Shown one piece after another: positions 8,582 through 17,579 of a stretch of 64,000 nucleotides of DNA. Within the stretch, counting starts at the first letter, position 1. Each line of letters starts with the position of its first letter. Position numbers and translations under genes: made by a program. Below the pieces are notes generated by a model. That model was not told where the DNA came from, made no database searches, and saw only the letters and a list, made by a program, of their open reading frames with translations. This DNA is from Alphaproteobacteria bacterium (lineage in GTDB: Bacteria; Pseudomonadota; Alphaproteobacteria; RF32; CAG-239), in contig SUUK01000001.1 of the NCBI GenBank assembly GCA_015062535.1, forward strand, positions 319,917 to 383,916, in the 5' to 3' direction.

Positions 8582-8657
8582 ATTTCTCGTTTGCAAACTT
8601 TTACTTTATACTACGTATAAAAGCGTAGTAAAAATCGATTTATTTTTAAGGAACGAC

Positions 8658-10718
8658 ATGTCAGATTTAGATAATGAAGATTACAAAATTAATGATGCTC
8701 CTTTATTAGATTCTTTTGGTGGCGCATTAAAAAAATTAATTTCCAAAGGAAAAGAACAAGGTTACATCACAATTGAAGAACTAAATCAAGCCTTACCTTC
8801 AGAAAAAGAAACATCAGATCAAATAGAGGATATTATGGCAGCTATCTCCGATATGGAGATAAGCATCATTTCTGCTGATGAAACTGATGATTATGAAGAA
8901 GACGAAGTAGAAAACGAAGCTTCAACCGAAACCAGCTATGATGATGACGAACAAACAGGTAATTTCGACGCTAAAGATTTGATGCGCTCAGACGATCCTG
9001 TTAGAATGTACCTAAAAGAAATGGGTTGTGTTGAACTTTTATCTCGTGAAGGTGAAATTGCTATAGCAAAAAGAATCGAAGCAGGTAAAACTGTTATGAT
9101 TGGCGGTCTTTGTGAAAACCCAATGACCTTAAAAGCTATCTCAAAATGGCGTGATGAATTGATAGAAGGTACAACCCAACTAAGAAACATCATTGACCTT
9201 GAAATGATGTATGGTGTAGACTCAGAAGCCATTGTTTACGAAGACGATCAAACAACAGATGATGATCTATCTGATGTAACAAAAGATTTAGAAAATAAAA
9301 ATCTTGATGAAATAGATGATGACTTAGAAACAGATATCGAGTTTGATGGTGCTGTTGATGATGAGCCAGAAGAAGACAGCCATTCTGATGATGATTTAGA
9401 TGGTGAACATGAAGGTGAACTAGATGATGATGACGAAACATCTCATGCAGCCACATCAATTACCGCTATGGAACAAGCTTTATTCGAACCTGTACTTGAT
9501 ATTTTAACAAAAATATCCAGCTATTATGACGAATTAAGTCGCATACAATCTCAAAGAATGAAAGCAATTCTTGCCGGACGTAAAGCTCAAACATCTCTAG
9601 AGAAAAAATATCAAAACATCAAAAAAGAATTAATTGAGCTTATGAGTTCAATTCACTTAAATTCAGCTCGTGTTGAAGAGTTAGTTGAACAATTAAATGA
9701 ATTAAATCGTCGTTTAATGGGTGTAGAAGGAAAACTTATGCGTTTAGCATTAAACTCTAAAGTTAAACGCGAAGACTTCTTAAGTGCATATCAACACTCA
9801 GAGCTAGACCCTCATTGGGTTGAAAAGCTTGAAGAAACTAAAGATAAGCATTGGATTTCTTTTGTAAGAGATAATCGCAATGAAATTATTGAATTACGTA
9901 CTCTTCTTGCTGATATGAGTAAAGAATGTGGTTTACCTATTTCTGAATACAGAAAGATGGTAGACACAATCAAACGTGGTGAACGTGAAGCAGAACGTGC
10001 CAAAAAAGAAATGATAGAAGCAAACCTTCGTTTAGTTATATCAATTTCTAAAAAATATACCAATCGCGGCATGCAATTCTTAGATTTAATTCAAGAAGGA
10101 AACATCGGTTTAATGAAAGCCGTTGACAAATTTGAATATCGTCGTGGTTATAAATTTTCAACATATGCTACATGGTGGATACGTCAAGCAATTACTCGTT
10201 CCATTGCAGACCAAGCTCGCACAATCCGTATTCCTGTACATATGATTGAAACAATCAACAAATTAGTACGTACATCTCGTCAAATGACATTAGAAACAGG
10301 TCGTGAACCAATTCCTGAGGAATTAGCTAAACGTCTTTCAATGCCAGTAGATAAAATTCGTAAAGTTATGAAAATTGCTAAAGAGCCAGTTAGCTTAGAA
10401 GCTCCTGTTGGTGATGAAGAAGATTCATCTTTAGGTGATTTTATCGCAGACGAAAATGCATTACAACCTGTTGATTCTGCTATTCATACAAACCTAAAAG
10501 AAACTTGTACACGTATCCTATCTTCTCTAACTCCAAGAGAAGAACGTGTACTAAGAATGCGTTTTGGTATTGGTATGAATACTGACCACACATTAGAAGA
10601 AGTTGGTCAACAATTTAATGTTACACGTGAACGTATTCGTCAAATTGAAGCTAAAGCTTTAAGAAAATTAAAGCATCCTAGCCGTAGCAAACGATTACGT
10701 TCATTCTTAGACCAATAA
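8658..10718 (+). CDS. rpoD: RNA polymerase primary sigma factor (sigma-70)
   Basis: The vegetative sigma factor that directs RNA polymerase to -35/-10 promoters. The order is complete: region 1.1 (about 15-70), region 1.2 ([18 protein letters not shown] near 115), an acidic non-conserved insertion (about 195-275, rich in D and E), and region 2 with the -10 melting segment [17 protein letters not shown]. Region 3 and region 4 follow, the latter with the -35-binding helix-turn-helix [22 protein letters not shown]. The 686 residues are typical of proteobacterial RpoD. AAGGAACGAC precedes the ATG and a strong terminator follows. TTGACA-like promoters across this window match such a factor. Confidence 0.98.
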   Translation: MSDLDNEDYKINDAPLLDSFGGALKKLISKGKEQGYITIEELNQALPSEKETSDQIEDIMAAISDMEISIISADETDDYEEDEVENEASTETSYDDDEQTGNFDAKDLMRSDDPVRMYLKEMGCVELLSREGEIAIAKRIEAGKTVMIGGLCENPMTLKAISKWRDELIEGTTQLRNIIDLEMMYGVDSEAIVYEDDQTTDDDLSDVTKDLENKNLDEIDDDLETDIEFDGAVDDEPEEDSHSDDDLDGEHEGELDDDDETSHAATSITAMEQALFEPVLDILTKISSYYDELSRIQSQRMKAILAGRKAQTSLEKKYQNIKKELIELMSSIHLNSARVEELVEQLNELNRRLMGVEGKLMRLALNSKVKREDFLSAYQHSELDPHWVEKLEETKDKHWISFVRDNRNEIIELRTLLADMSKECGLPISEYRKMVDTIKRGEREAERAKKEMIEANLRLVISISKKYTNRGMQFLDLIQEGNIGLMKAVDKFEYRRGYKFSTYATWWIRQAITRSIADQARTIRIPVHMIETINKLVRTSRQMTLETGREPIPEELAKRLSMPVDKIRKVMKIAKEPVSLEAPVGDEEDSSLGDFIADENALQPVDSAIHTNLKETCTRILSSLTPREERVLRMRFGIGMNTDHTLEEVGQQFNVTRERIRQIEAKALRKLKHPSRSKRLRSFLDQ

Positions 10719-10752
10719 AAAAATCCCCTAGATACAAATCTAGGGGATTTTC
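10719..10752. terminator. intrinsic terminator between rpoD and the repeat-protein gene
   Basis: AAATCCCCTAGAT and ATCTAGGGGATTT form a 13-bp stem with a T-run, placed between convergent genes. Confidence 0.9.
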
Positions 10753-11892
10753 TTAACGATTAAAAGCGATTTCAAGACACTTTTCAAAAAGATTTTTGTC
10801 TAAGCGATAGAACAATGTTGCCCACGACTTCATTTTCAGATTACGCTTATTTTCTACATACGCTATAATCTGACTTTCAAGTCCATCATACATCAAATTA
10901 AGCTCATCACGATCAACCTCAAACTTGTGATAATCATAGTTGTTAAAACCATACTCTAACGCCTCATAATCATAAGGCTTAAGTCTCAACAACGTTTCCA
11001 TCGCAAAATAAACACCAGAAATCGAATTTTTCATAAAGAACAAACGATCAGATGTTCCACCTCTTTCTATATATTTACTAGAGGCTTTTGACGAAAGATA
11101 ATGATGCTTAATGATATAAAAGCGCACTTCTCTATCTGAACGCTTTTCAACTAGCGTTTCATGAGCATCTTCCCACAAACCGTGACGAGTGACATAGGCC
11201 TCAAATTCAGGAGATTTTGCAACTTCAAGCATTCTCTTTTGATACTTTACAGAAAACTCAGGACCATTGATGCACATATAGAACAAATCTAGGTTTTCGC
11301 CTTTTTCCATTCCATCAAACATCTCACCCAAAAGAGCTTCATGCATACCGTGCTTTGCAAGATGAAGAGCTATCTCATCTTTATTACCTCGAGCTAAGAG
11401 TTTACGTTGCTGTTCAAGCAACAAACCATGTCGCTCAAGATACCACATAATCTCGTCATGATTACCACGCTCCAAGATTACATCCTGACCTTTTGCGCCA
11501 AACCCATAGTACGAAACAAAGGTTGCAATCTCTACAGCGACACCTCGCTTAGCGATTAACTCCTGAACATTTTCGGGAATTACAGTAACTTTCCACTTAC
11601 CGTCATTACAAGCCGTACAACCACGAGGTGGTTCACTTGGAGGCAAAGCTCGACCAAACTGATGAATAAGATAAACAATCTCTTCTGCAACACCCCGATT
11701 AACGATCTCACAAAGTTCTTCAACCTTAGGAGCATCTACATGCCACTGCATACAATAGCCATAATCACACGAAACTTGCTGTTCCCAACCGCGGATTTTA
11801 CTAAGCTTGTCCATAACATCATCATGCGTCAAACGCTCACGCCATTCTTCAGATACCTGACCTGAAGATTTTTGTTCAAAATTATCTTCCAT
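10753..11892 (-). CDS. repeat protein with ~23-residue RGN-x-x-EI units (paralogue of 13888-15252)
   Basis: A 379-residue soluble protein built of degenerate helical repeats. The unit pattern is Q-x2-(L/I)-(L/I)-x-R-G-N-x-(D/E)-E-I-x2-(Y/H)-L-x-(R/K)-H-G. Clear copies begin at QDVILERGNHDEIMWYLERH and QRKLLARGNKDEIALHLAKH, and weaker ones flank them (VQELIAKRGVAVEIATF, LVEKRSDREVRFYIIKHH). Such short two-helix solenoids usually mediate protein binding. No signal peptide or enzyme motif is present. It has no evident ribosome binding site but a promoter like that of its paralogue. I do not recognise the family; function unknown. Confidence 0.65.
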   Translation of the reverse strand: MEDNFEQKSSGQVSEEWRERLTHDDVMDKLSKIRGWEQQVSCDYGYCMQWHVDAPKVEELCEIVNRGVAEEIVYLIHQFGRALPPSEPPRGCTACNDGKWKVTVIPENVQELIAKRGVAVEIATFVSYYGFGAKGQDVILERGNHDEIMWYLERHGLLLEQQRKLLARGNKDEIALHLAKHGMHEALLGEMFDGMEKGENLDLFYMCINGPEFSVKYQKRMLEVAKSPEFEAYVTRHGLWEDAHETLVEKRSDREVRFYIIKHHYLSSKASSKYIERGGTSDRLFFMKNSISGVYFAMETLLRLKPYDYEALEYGFNNYDYHKFEVDRDELNLMYDGLESQIIAYVENKRNLKMKSWATLFYRLDKNLFEKCLEIAFNR

Positions 11893-11940
11893 AATTGTAC
11901 TTGTTTTTATTTATACTTAATAATATTTACTCTAAATCCA

Positions 11941-11968
11941 TATATACAAACATTTTTTTTAAAATCAA
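11941..11968 (-). promoter_or_regulatory. putative promoter of the first repeat-protein gene
   Basis: Minus strand: TTGATT (11968-11963), 16 bases, TATATA (11946-11941). The same GTACTTGATT start and TATATATGG end occur at the paralogous gene's promoter (15326-15298). Confidence 0.5.
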
Positions 11969-11971
11969 GTA

Positions 11972-13765
11972 CTATTTTATTTTATATAAATCATACCCTC
12001 TTTCAGATAAGATAACTTTTGAAACAAATTCCATTTTTTCCATAATTTCTGGATTTTTTTCAATAAAACTAGGATTGCCCCAAAATATATCATCAGCATT
12101 TTGTTCCAAGACTAAAACATACATATCTTTTCCATATTTATCTATTTCTTTTACCAAATTTTCATCACTCAAGTCTGTCTGTAAATATACACTTTTAGCT
12201 TCTTTTAGATAATACCCTCTTTCCATAAACAATAAAGGTTCCCTTTCATGAGCAACAACAAAAACATATTTACCTTTGACATTTTTAACAAATTCATTCG
12301 TTTCATCTGTATTTTGAAATCTAAACACACTTTTTTTATGAAAATCTGTCATAAAACCATTAAAAAGAACAATACCAAGCAAAAATACATATAAATATTT
12401 GCCATTTATCTTAAAAGTGTTACCTATTTTTATCAATCCCAATATACTTAAAATAGCAACAAACGGCATTATAGCCATTATATATCTAGTTTCATAACTC
12501 CCCATATATGGCATAATTACACAAATAAATAATATACAAGGCATCACAACACCTAAAGACCACCTCAAAATATTTATAGATGTATCTTTTTCTATTTTTG
12601 CATCTTTATCTGTTTTTTGAATAATCAAAAAATTCTTTGCTTTTTCAAAAACAAACAATAAAAATAAAGCTCCAACTGGCCCTAAATATGCAAAAAGCAC
12701 AAAAAGAGCAAAACATAAATGGCATAAAACCTTAATTTTTTTATTATTAAATGTATATTTTCTAAACATAAACCATCTATATACAATAATAACAATGCTT
12801 ATTACAACAAAATTAACACTACTATTTAAGTTCCAAAAATCATACAAATAAATCTTTAGAAAACGATAAAATTCCATATCAAATATTAAAAGAGGATCTT
12901 TCAACATAGAAACACTATTATCCATTGCCTCTTTCGAACGCTCTGATTGTAACAATACATCACGTGCAGGTTCAAAAACTATAAATAGCATTAAAACACT
13001 TAACAACATCATCACTGAATATTTAACTAAAACACTATAATTTTTCCTATATAGCAAAACAATTCCTGTAGATGTAGCTATAAAAAATGAAAAAAAGATA
13101 GAATTATACTGAGTTAATATTCCAAGTGTAGAATAAAGAAAAATCAAAAATAAACCTTTATTTGTTGCTTTATTTTCTTTTATAATTTTTCCTGTTTCAT
13201 AAATAAGCATTGTTACAAAAAAAGTCTGTAAAGCATACATTCTAATATATAATATGGTAGAAATACCAATATTAGACAATGCCCACAAACAAAAGCAAAC
13301 AAGAGCATACCTCTCATCACCAATTATAAGTTTGCTTAACTTATAAATACCAAAAGCAATCAATAAATAACAAACTATATTAATGCTTAATCCAAACCAC
13401 TTACTAAACTCATCAGGATAAAAAGAAGAAACAGTATGAAGAATAACATAATACAAAGGTGGATGAACTCCTTTACTCAATTTTTCAACAATACTATTAT
13501 ACGAAAACCTATTTTCTTCTGAAACAAATAAATAGTCTTTATAAATACTTGCATCAATCCATTTATTAACTATTTTTTCAACCCCACCCAAATGATGATC
13601 TACATCTTTAAAAATATAAGCCCCTATTGAGCTATTCGAATGTCCATACGAAAATTGCTCATCAACATGCATTCCATCTCGTGCATTCATATAAAACAAT
13701 ATAGCAATTAAATTAACAAACACTGCAAAAACAAACACTAAAACTTGCTTATTAATTTTAAACAT
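11972..13765 (-). CDS. integral membrane glycosyltransferase, GT39/ArnT-like
   Basis: About 597 residues with a dozen hydrophobic helices. After the first helix comes ARDGMHVDEQFSYGHSN, carrying the Asp-Glu pair in the first periplasmic loop that is characteristic of polyprenyl-phosphate-sugar-dependent GT-C enzymes. It should transfer a sugar from a lipid carrier to a periplasmic acceptor such as lipid A, glycan or protein; the acceptor is unknown. I start at ATG 13765 (MFKINKQV), since the longer frame adds an unrelated hydrophobic stretch from a non-coding region. It is flanked by the two repeat-protein paralogues, all on the same strand but separated by their own signals. Confidence 0.7.
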   Translation of the reverse strand: MFKINKQVLVFVFAVFVNLIAILFYMNARDGMHVDEQFSYGHSNSSIGAYIFKDVDHHLGGVEKIVNKWIDASIYKDYLFVSEENRFSYNSIVEKLSKGVHPPLYYVILHTVSSFYPDEFSKWFGLSINIVCYLLIAFGIYKLSKLIIGDERYALVCFCLWALSNIGISTILYIRMYALQTFFVTMLIYETGKIIKENKATNKGLFLIFLYSTLGILTQYNSIFFSFFIATSTGIVLLYRKNYSVLVKYSVMMLLSVLMLFIVFEPARDVLLQSERSKEAMDNSVSMLKDPLLIFDMEFYRFLKIYLYDFWNLNSSVNFVVISIVIIVYRWFMFRKYTFNNKKIKVLCHLCFALFVLFAYLGPVGALFLLFVFEKAKNFLIIQKTDKDAKIEKDTSINILRWSLGVVMPCILFICVIMPYMGSYETRYIMAIMPFVAILSILGLIKIGNTFKINGKYLYVFLLGIVLFNGFMTDFHKKSVFRFQNTDETNEFVKNVKGKYVFVVAHEREPLLFMERGYYLKEAKSVYLQTDLSDENLVKEIDKYGKDMYVLVLEQNADDIFWGNPSFIEKNPEIMEKMEFVSKVILSERGYDLYKIK

Positions 13766-13851
13766 AAAAAACCTCAAATATAAATAATTATTCTTCTTAA
13801 GAAGCATAACATCACAAAAATAAATAACCACATAATAAAAAAATAACACAC

Positions 13852-13881
13852 AAAAAATCCCTCCTAGCATTGCTAGGAGGG
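13852..13881 (-). terminator. intrinsic terminator of the second repeat-protein gene
   Basis: CCCTCCTAGC and GCTAGGAGGG form a 10-bp stem, and the minus strand continues into a T-run. Confidence 0.9.
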
Positions 13882-13887
13882 ATAATA

Positions 13888-15252
13888 CTAAAACACAATT
13901 TTGTGCTCATCAACGTACTTCTCAAAAAGAGTAGAATCTCCAAGGAAAAACAAAGCAACTACCTCCCCATTAGAAAGTTCATCACCATTTTCAATTTTCA
14001 ATTCTACATCTTTAATGTCAATACTATCCAAAATGCCATCACAATTCAGATATTCCTGACAAGAAAGAACTGCTGCCGTCATTACTTCATAGTCAATTGG
14101 TCGAACCTCAAACAATGAATTCAAAACCTGTCCATCATTTCTGCTATTCGCATTGATATAGAACAACTTATCTTCTTTGCTTGCTGTTCTAAAGAATGAC
14201 TTTTCAGCATTAAACGAAAGCTTTCCGTGGTGTTCGATATAAAAGCGCACCTCTTTTTTAGTTCGCTTTTCTACCATTTCTTCATGAGCTTCAAAAGAAA
14301 TTGGATGACGTTTCACATACTCCTCAAACAATACCTCGCTATTTGGAGTATTTATCAAACGCTTCTCTGCATTTACTGGCATACCATGGTGCCAAAAATA
14401 GAAAAACAGCCTATCCGCACTTTCACCCTTATCAATCTTATCAAACATATTAAAGATAAGATTATCCGATATTGGGTAAAATTTAATGTAAAAATTGATT
14501 TCATCATTTACATTACGCGAAAAAAGAAGTTCTTCTGCTTGTTTGCAAAGAGGACCATCATGTTTCATGAGCATCTGAATAATCTCATCATGATTACCAC
14601 GTTCCAGAAGCTTAATCGTTGCCTGCTCAGAAAAATTTGCCTTTGCCAAATATTGCTCTATCTCCTCATGATATCCACGATTAATAAGAGCAACCTGTCC
14701 AACATCACTTAAGTTATGACGTTTAAGATACTCAGTTACATTAAGAGAGCTCCAGTTCTCCATAATAAACTTTTGTCCTTTATCAGCAAATCCATGATAA
14801 TTAATGTACCACAGCAAGTCAGCAATTGACCAAGTTTCCAAAATAACCATTTGAGCTTCATTGCAAAAACCATAATGCTTAATCAAGGCATTAACTTCCT
14901 CTTTATTATTACGTTTTGCAATAACCTCCTGCACACTTTCTGGCATATAAGCCACACAAGCAGTATGCTGATTTTTCAAAAACTTTGCATACTTCTCAAC
15001 CATGAAGACAATTTCTTCTGTATTACCACGATTAGCAATCTTAAGAAGTTCATCAGGTTGAGGACCCTTGTAGATCCATTCATCCCACGTAGCCGGAAGA
15101 TCAGACATCATTGCCCACTCTTCCTCTGTCGTATGATGAATCTTATGATCCACACACACATCTTCAAGCATTTTCATAACTTTCAAATGCTCTTCTTTTT
15201 CTCTCCAAGCCACAGCTCCTTGAGCCACAAACTCGTTATCAGATTTTTTCAT
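13888..15252 (-). CDS. repeat protein with RGN-x-x-EI units (paralogue of 10753-11892)
   Basis: A 454-residue paralogue of the protein at 10753-11892. It shares the opening arrangement (PDELLKIANRGNTEEIVFMV versus VEELCEIVNRGVAEEIVYLI), a WxIYKGPQP or QWHVDAP segment before it, and the same tail section (VEKRTKKEVRFYIEHHGKLS versus VEKRSDREVRFYIIKHHYLS). Repeats such as QVALINRGYHEEIEQYLAKA and TIKLLERGNHDEIIQMLMKH run through the middle. The conserved flanks show descent from one gene duplication, with repeat number changed since. No signal peptide and no ribosome binding site are seen. Function unknown; probably a protein-binding solenoid. Confidence 0.65.
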   Translation of the reverse strand: MKKSDNEFVAQGAVAWREKEEHLKVMKMLEDVCVDHKIHHTTEEEWAMMSDLPATWDEWIYKGPQPDELLKIANRGNTEEIVFMVEKYAKFLKNQHTACVAYMPESVQEVIAKRNNKEEVNALIKHYGFCNEAQMVILETWSIADLLWYINYHGFADKGQKFIMENWSSLNVTEYLKRHNLSDVGQVALINRGYHEEIEQYLAKANFSEQATIKLLERGNHDEIIQMLMKHDGPLCKQAEELLFSRNVNDEINFYIKFYPISDNLIFNMFDKIDKGESADRLFFYFWHHGMPVNAEKRLINTPNSEVLFEEYVKRHPISFEAHEEMVEKRTKKEVRFYIEHHGKLSFNAEKSFFRTASKEDKLFYINANSRNDGQVLNSLFEVRPIDYEVMTAAVLSCQEYLNCDGILDSIDIKDVELKIENGDELSNGEVVALFFLGDSTLFEKYVDEHKIVF

Positions 15253-15297
15253 ATATATAGGTATAATAAGGTTTAAATAATTTATTTACTATAACCA

Positions 15298-15326
15298 TAT
15301 ATATAAACCTAAATAAAAAGAATCAA
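15298..15326 (-). promoter_or_regulatory. putative promoter of the second repeat-protein gene
   Basis: Minus strand: TTGATT (15326-15321), 17 bases, TATATA (15303-15298), about 45 bases upstream of the ATG. Confidence 0.5.
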
Positions 15327-15351
15327 GTACAATTGCACTATTTTTATCACA

Positions 15352-15822
15352 TTATTTCCAAATTCCACTTTTTATTGCCATTGCATTTTTCCTAGCTCTA
15401 TTAGGCGTTTGCTTAGCATATAAAGATTTCAAACATGCTTCACTTGCCAAATCAAAATCCTTATTATCAATAGCTTTTTTCATAATTCTAAACTTTTTTA
15501 ATCCTTTAAATCCTAGCTGAAAACACATATCTAATAATGCAAACTGCCTTCCTTCTGATAATTTTTTATAATCCTTAAACAAAGAAGAAACTTCGCCATA
15601 ACACCTTATAATATCATTACGAAGCAGCATTTTAGCACCATTTTCAGTAATTCCATGCATATAATCCCCACAGGCCTTCTTTTCCTCAAAATTAAGAGGA
15701 TTATCCTCCAAATTCCTCCCTACTCCAATTGTTAATTTTCCCAAAGTACATCTATATGGTTTTAAACGCATACCTTCATTTTTTATAAGTTTTTTCATCC
15801 AAAGTTCCATATTAAATTCCAT
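15352..15822 (-). CDS. phage-type lysozyme, GH24, E-C-T catalytic variant
   Basis: A 156-residue T4-like muramidase that cleaves the glycan backbone of peptidoglycan. The catalytic pattern is Glu16-x8-Cys25-x5-Thr31 (NEGMRLKPYRCTLGKLTIG); T4 lysozyme has Asp at the second position, and Cys is a known functional alternative. The C-terminal helices end with PNRARKNAMAIKSG, as in the family. There is no signal peptide, so release needs a holin, particle delivery or another route. AGGAGG precedes the ATG. It is the last phage-like gene of the locus, 80 bases downstream of the SGNH gene, with a terminator between them. Confidence 0.88.
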   Translation of the reverse strand: MEFNMELWMKKLIKNEGMRLKPYRCTLGKLTIGVGRNLEDNPLNFEEKKACGDYMHGITENGAKMLLRNDIIRCYGEVSSLFKDYKKLSEGRQFALLDMCFQLGFKGLKKFRIMKKAIDNKDFDLASEACLKSLYAKQTPNRARKNAMAIKSGIWK

Positions 15823-15843
15823 ACTTACCTCCTATAATTATGC

Positions 15844-15871
15844 AAAAAAAATAACAAGCTTTCGCTTGTTA
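15844..15871 (-). terminator. intrinsic terminator 22 bases upstream of the lysozyme start
   Basis: TAACAAGC and GCTTGTTA form an 8-bp stem with a TTTC/GAAA loop; the minus strand runs into eight T and then the lysozyme ribosome binding site. Confidence 0.88.
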
Positions 15872-15901
15872 CAAAATTTAAAACGTCCTTATCAAAACCG
15901 C

Positions 15902-16462
15902 TTATAACTTCATAAATAAAGAAAGTTCTTCTTGACCAATCTTATTTAAGTGCACTGCATCAATATAAATACTTTCTAAATTCTTAGTACAAAATTTGGA
16001 ATATACATCTTTATATTGTACTTTAAGCTTATCACACAACAAACACAATCTTCTATTAAACTCTTTTATATCCAAATTATAACACCATTTATCATCATCA
16101 AGCCAATCTTGATTAGGAAACAATTCTTCCCTAACAGGCAATAAAGATTGCACAATAACCTTTTTTGATTTTATTAAAGCTATCTTTAATACTTCTTCAT
16201 ATTTCCTCATCAAAAAAGAAAAATCAATTTTACCACTTTCTAAAAAAGAAACTAATAAATCATTTACCCCAACTGCAACATATAAAACTTCATAACAATT
16301 ATTATCTAATTTTATTTTTTTTAAAACATCACAAATTGTTTCCCCATTTTGCGCAAGCTTTATTGCTTTACTTCCCAAAGAAACAATATCAAACCAACTT
16401 TGATTATTATTACCATAACCAAATGCAATACTATCCCCGTACACTCCAAATTTATAATTCAA
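15902..16462 (-). CDS. SGNH/GDSL-family hydrolase
   Basis: A 186-residue esterase-like protein with the SGNH blocks in order: GDS at 9-11 (nucleophile Ser11), the Asn-containing QNGET at 39-42, GVND at 65-68 and the catalytic pair D168-x2-H171 in DAVHLN. It has no signal peptide. Such enzymes deacylate lipids or deacetylate polysaccharides; in phage settings they can trim O-acetyl groups from surface glycans, but that role here is inferred only from its position beside the lysozyme. The start is TTG at 16462, chosen because GGAG lies 9 bases upstream. Confidence 0.75.
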   Translation of the reverse strand: MNYKFGVYGDSIAFGYGNNNQSWFDIVSLGSKAIKLAQNGETICDVLKKIKLDNNCYEVLYVAVGVNDLLVSFLESGKIDFSFLMRKYEEVLKIALIKSKKVIVQSLLPVREELFPNQDWLDDDKWCYNLDIKEFNRRLCLLCDKLKVQYKDVYSKFCTKNLESIYIDAVHLNKIGQEELSLFMKL

Positions 16463-16611
16463 AATTTATCTCCAAGATCAATAATTTATCATATCACAAA
16501 ATAAAACAATTCTTAAAAAAAACAACAAAATATAAAATTTCATACCAAAATAATATTATCTTTTACAAAAAACAGCGCCATAAAAGAGCACCACCTTTAA
16601 CACTTAAAAAT

Positions 16612-16655
16612 AAAAAAACAGCAGACCTTTTTAATCTGCTGTCTTTATTGGTGAT
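16612..16655 (-). repeat. copy of the tRNA-Glu trailer (terminator plus tRNA 3' end)
   Basis: The segment with CAGCAGACC/TCTGCTG and then TATTGGTGAT matches 17322-17364, the terminator and last bases of tRNA-Glu, with a few differences. On the minus strand it reads tRNA 3' end ATCACCA followed by a terminator. It also serves as terminator for the gene at 16678-17172. Confidence 0.6.
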
Positions 16656-16677
16656 GCTAACCTCACAACTTACAAGC

Positions 16678-17172
16678 TTATTCTACACTCATAACTTCAA
16701 CAGGAATTTCATTACCATTTTCATCTTCCATAGTAACCGACCAAGTCATCTTATATGAACAATATTCTTTATTAGATAAAATTTCTTGCATTCGCTTTGC
16801 TTCTGGTGACGATGTGCTTATATTTCCTTTTGCTATCTCTTGTATAGATTTAAGACCTAACTCTGCATATTCTTCCGCAATATCGAACGGAACAAAACAA
16901 TCATAATCCACATATTCAAAATGGCATAATTCATTTTCTTTTCCCAAAATATGAAGGTATTCACTTTCTGCAGGAGAGCAATTTTTCATATTTTCATAAA
17001 CCGATTGCAAATCCTCTGCTATTTTTTTTGCCTCATTACTTATATTGGCTCCCATAAAGTCTGCAACTTCTTTATCAGACATTACATTACCATTTTCATC
17101 AACCCAACCAATCTCTCCCCCTAAGCACATTTGAGGAAACAATATAAATAAAAATAAAATCAATTTACTCAT
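16678..17172 (-). CDS. hypothetical exported protein
   Basis: A 164-residue protein with an N-terminal hydrophobic signal (MSKLILFLFILFPQMCLGG) and an acidic mature part with four cysteines (NCS, LCHF, DCF, YCSY), consistent with disulphides in the periplasm. I recognise no family. It lies between tRNA-Glu and the SGNH/lysozyme pair, on the same strand as both. The position next to a lysozyme gene resembles the other lysin and exported-protein neighbours in this locus, but nothing in the sequence itself shows inhibition of lysozyme. Confidence 0.55.
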   Translation of the reverse strand: MSKLILFLFILFPQMCLGGEIGWVDENGNVMSDKEVADFMGANISNEAKKIAEDLQSVYENMKNCSPAESEYLHILGKENELCHFEYVDYDCFVPFDIAEEYAELGLKSIQEIAKGNISTSSPEAKRMQEILSNKEYCSYKMTWSVTMEDENGNEIPVEVMSVE

Positions 17173-17320
17173 TTATCACATCCTGTTTAATAGACTACAT
17201 ATTTTTTACTTCAATAATTTATAAAATGCAATAATTTAAAGCAAATCTGTAGCAAGTTCGTAAAATTTCCCAAATACGCATTTTTTTTAAATATAACATC
17301 CAAACTCGTATAAACTATAA

Positions 17321-17350
17321 AAAAAAAACAGCAGACCTTTTAGTCTGCTG
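17321..17350 (-). terminator. intrinsic terminator of tRNA-Glu
   Basis: CAGCAGAC and GTCTGCTG form a stem; the minus strand continues into nine T. It lies directly after the encoded CCA end. Confidence 0.85.
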
Positions 17351-17357
17351 TTTGTAT

Positions 17358-17432
17358 TGGTGATCCCAACGGGACTCGAACCCATGTTGCAAGAATGAAA
17401 ATCTTGAGTCCTAACCACTAGACGATGGGACC
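17358..17432 (-). tRNA. tRNA-Glu (TTC)
   Basis: A 75-base cloverleaf with encoded CCA. The acceptor stem is GGTCCCA/TGGGATC, the D-arm contains GTCTAGTGGTTAGGAC, the anticodon stem-loop is CAAGA-TTTTCAT-TCTTG (anticodon TTC) and the T-arm is GGGTTCGAGTCCC. These are standard bacterial glutamate tRNA features. It interrupts the phage-derived gene run. Confidence 0.97.
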
Positions 17433-17579
17433 ATGATCAGAACAAAATGGAATATATATACAAAAAATTTATAAGTCAACAATTTATTTTTATTTTTTTT
17501 GATATTTATTTTAGTTTTTTATTACATTTACAAACAAACTTAATAATTACAATATGTTAACCAATAAAAAACATCACAA

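Noticed and set aside
9190-9459. His-rich frame on the minus strand
   Set aside because: It is the reverse reading of the Asp-rich (GAT/GAC) codons of rpoD.
8658-10718. Acidic stretch in rpoD as an unusual insertion
   Set aside because: A non-conserved acidic region between sigma regions 1.2 and 2.1 is normal for proteobacterial primary sigma factors.
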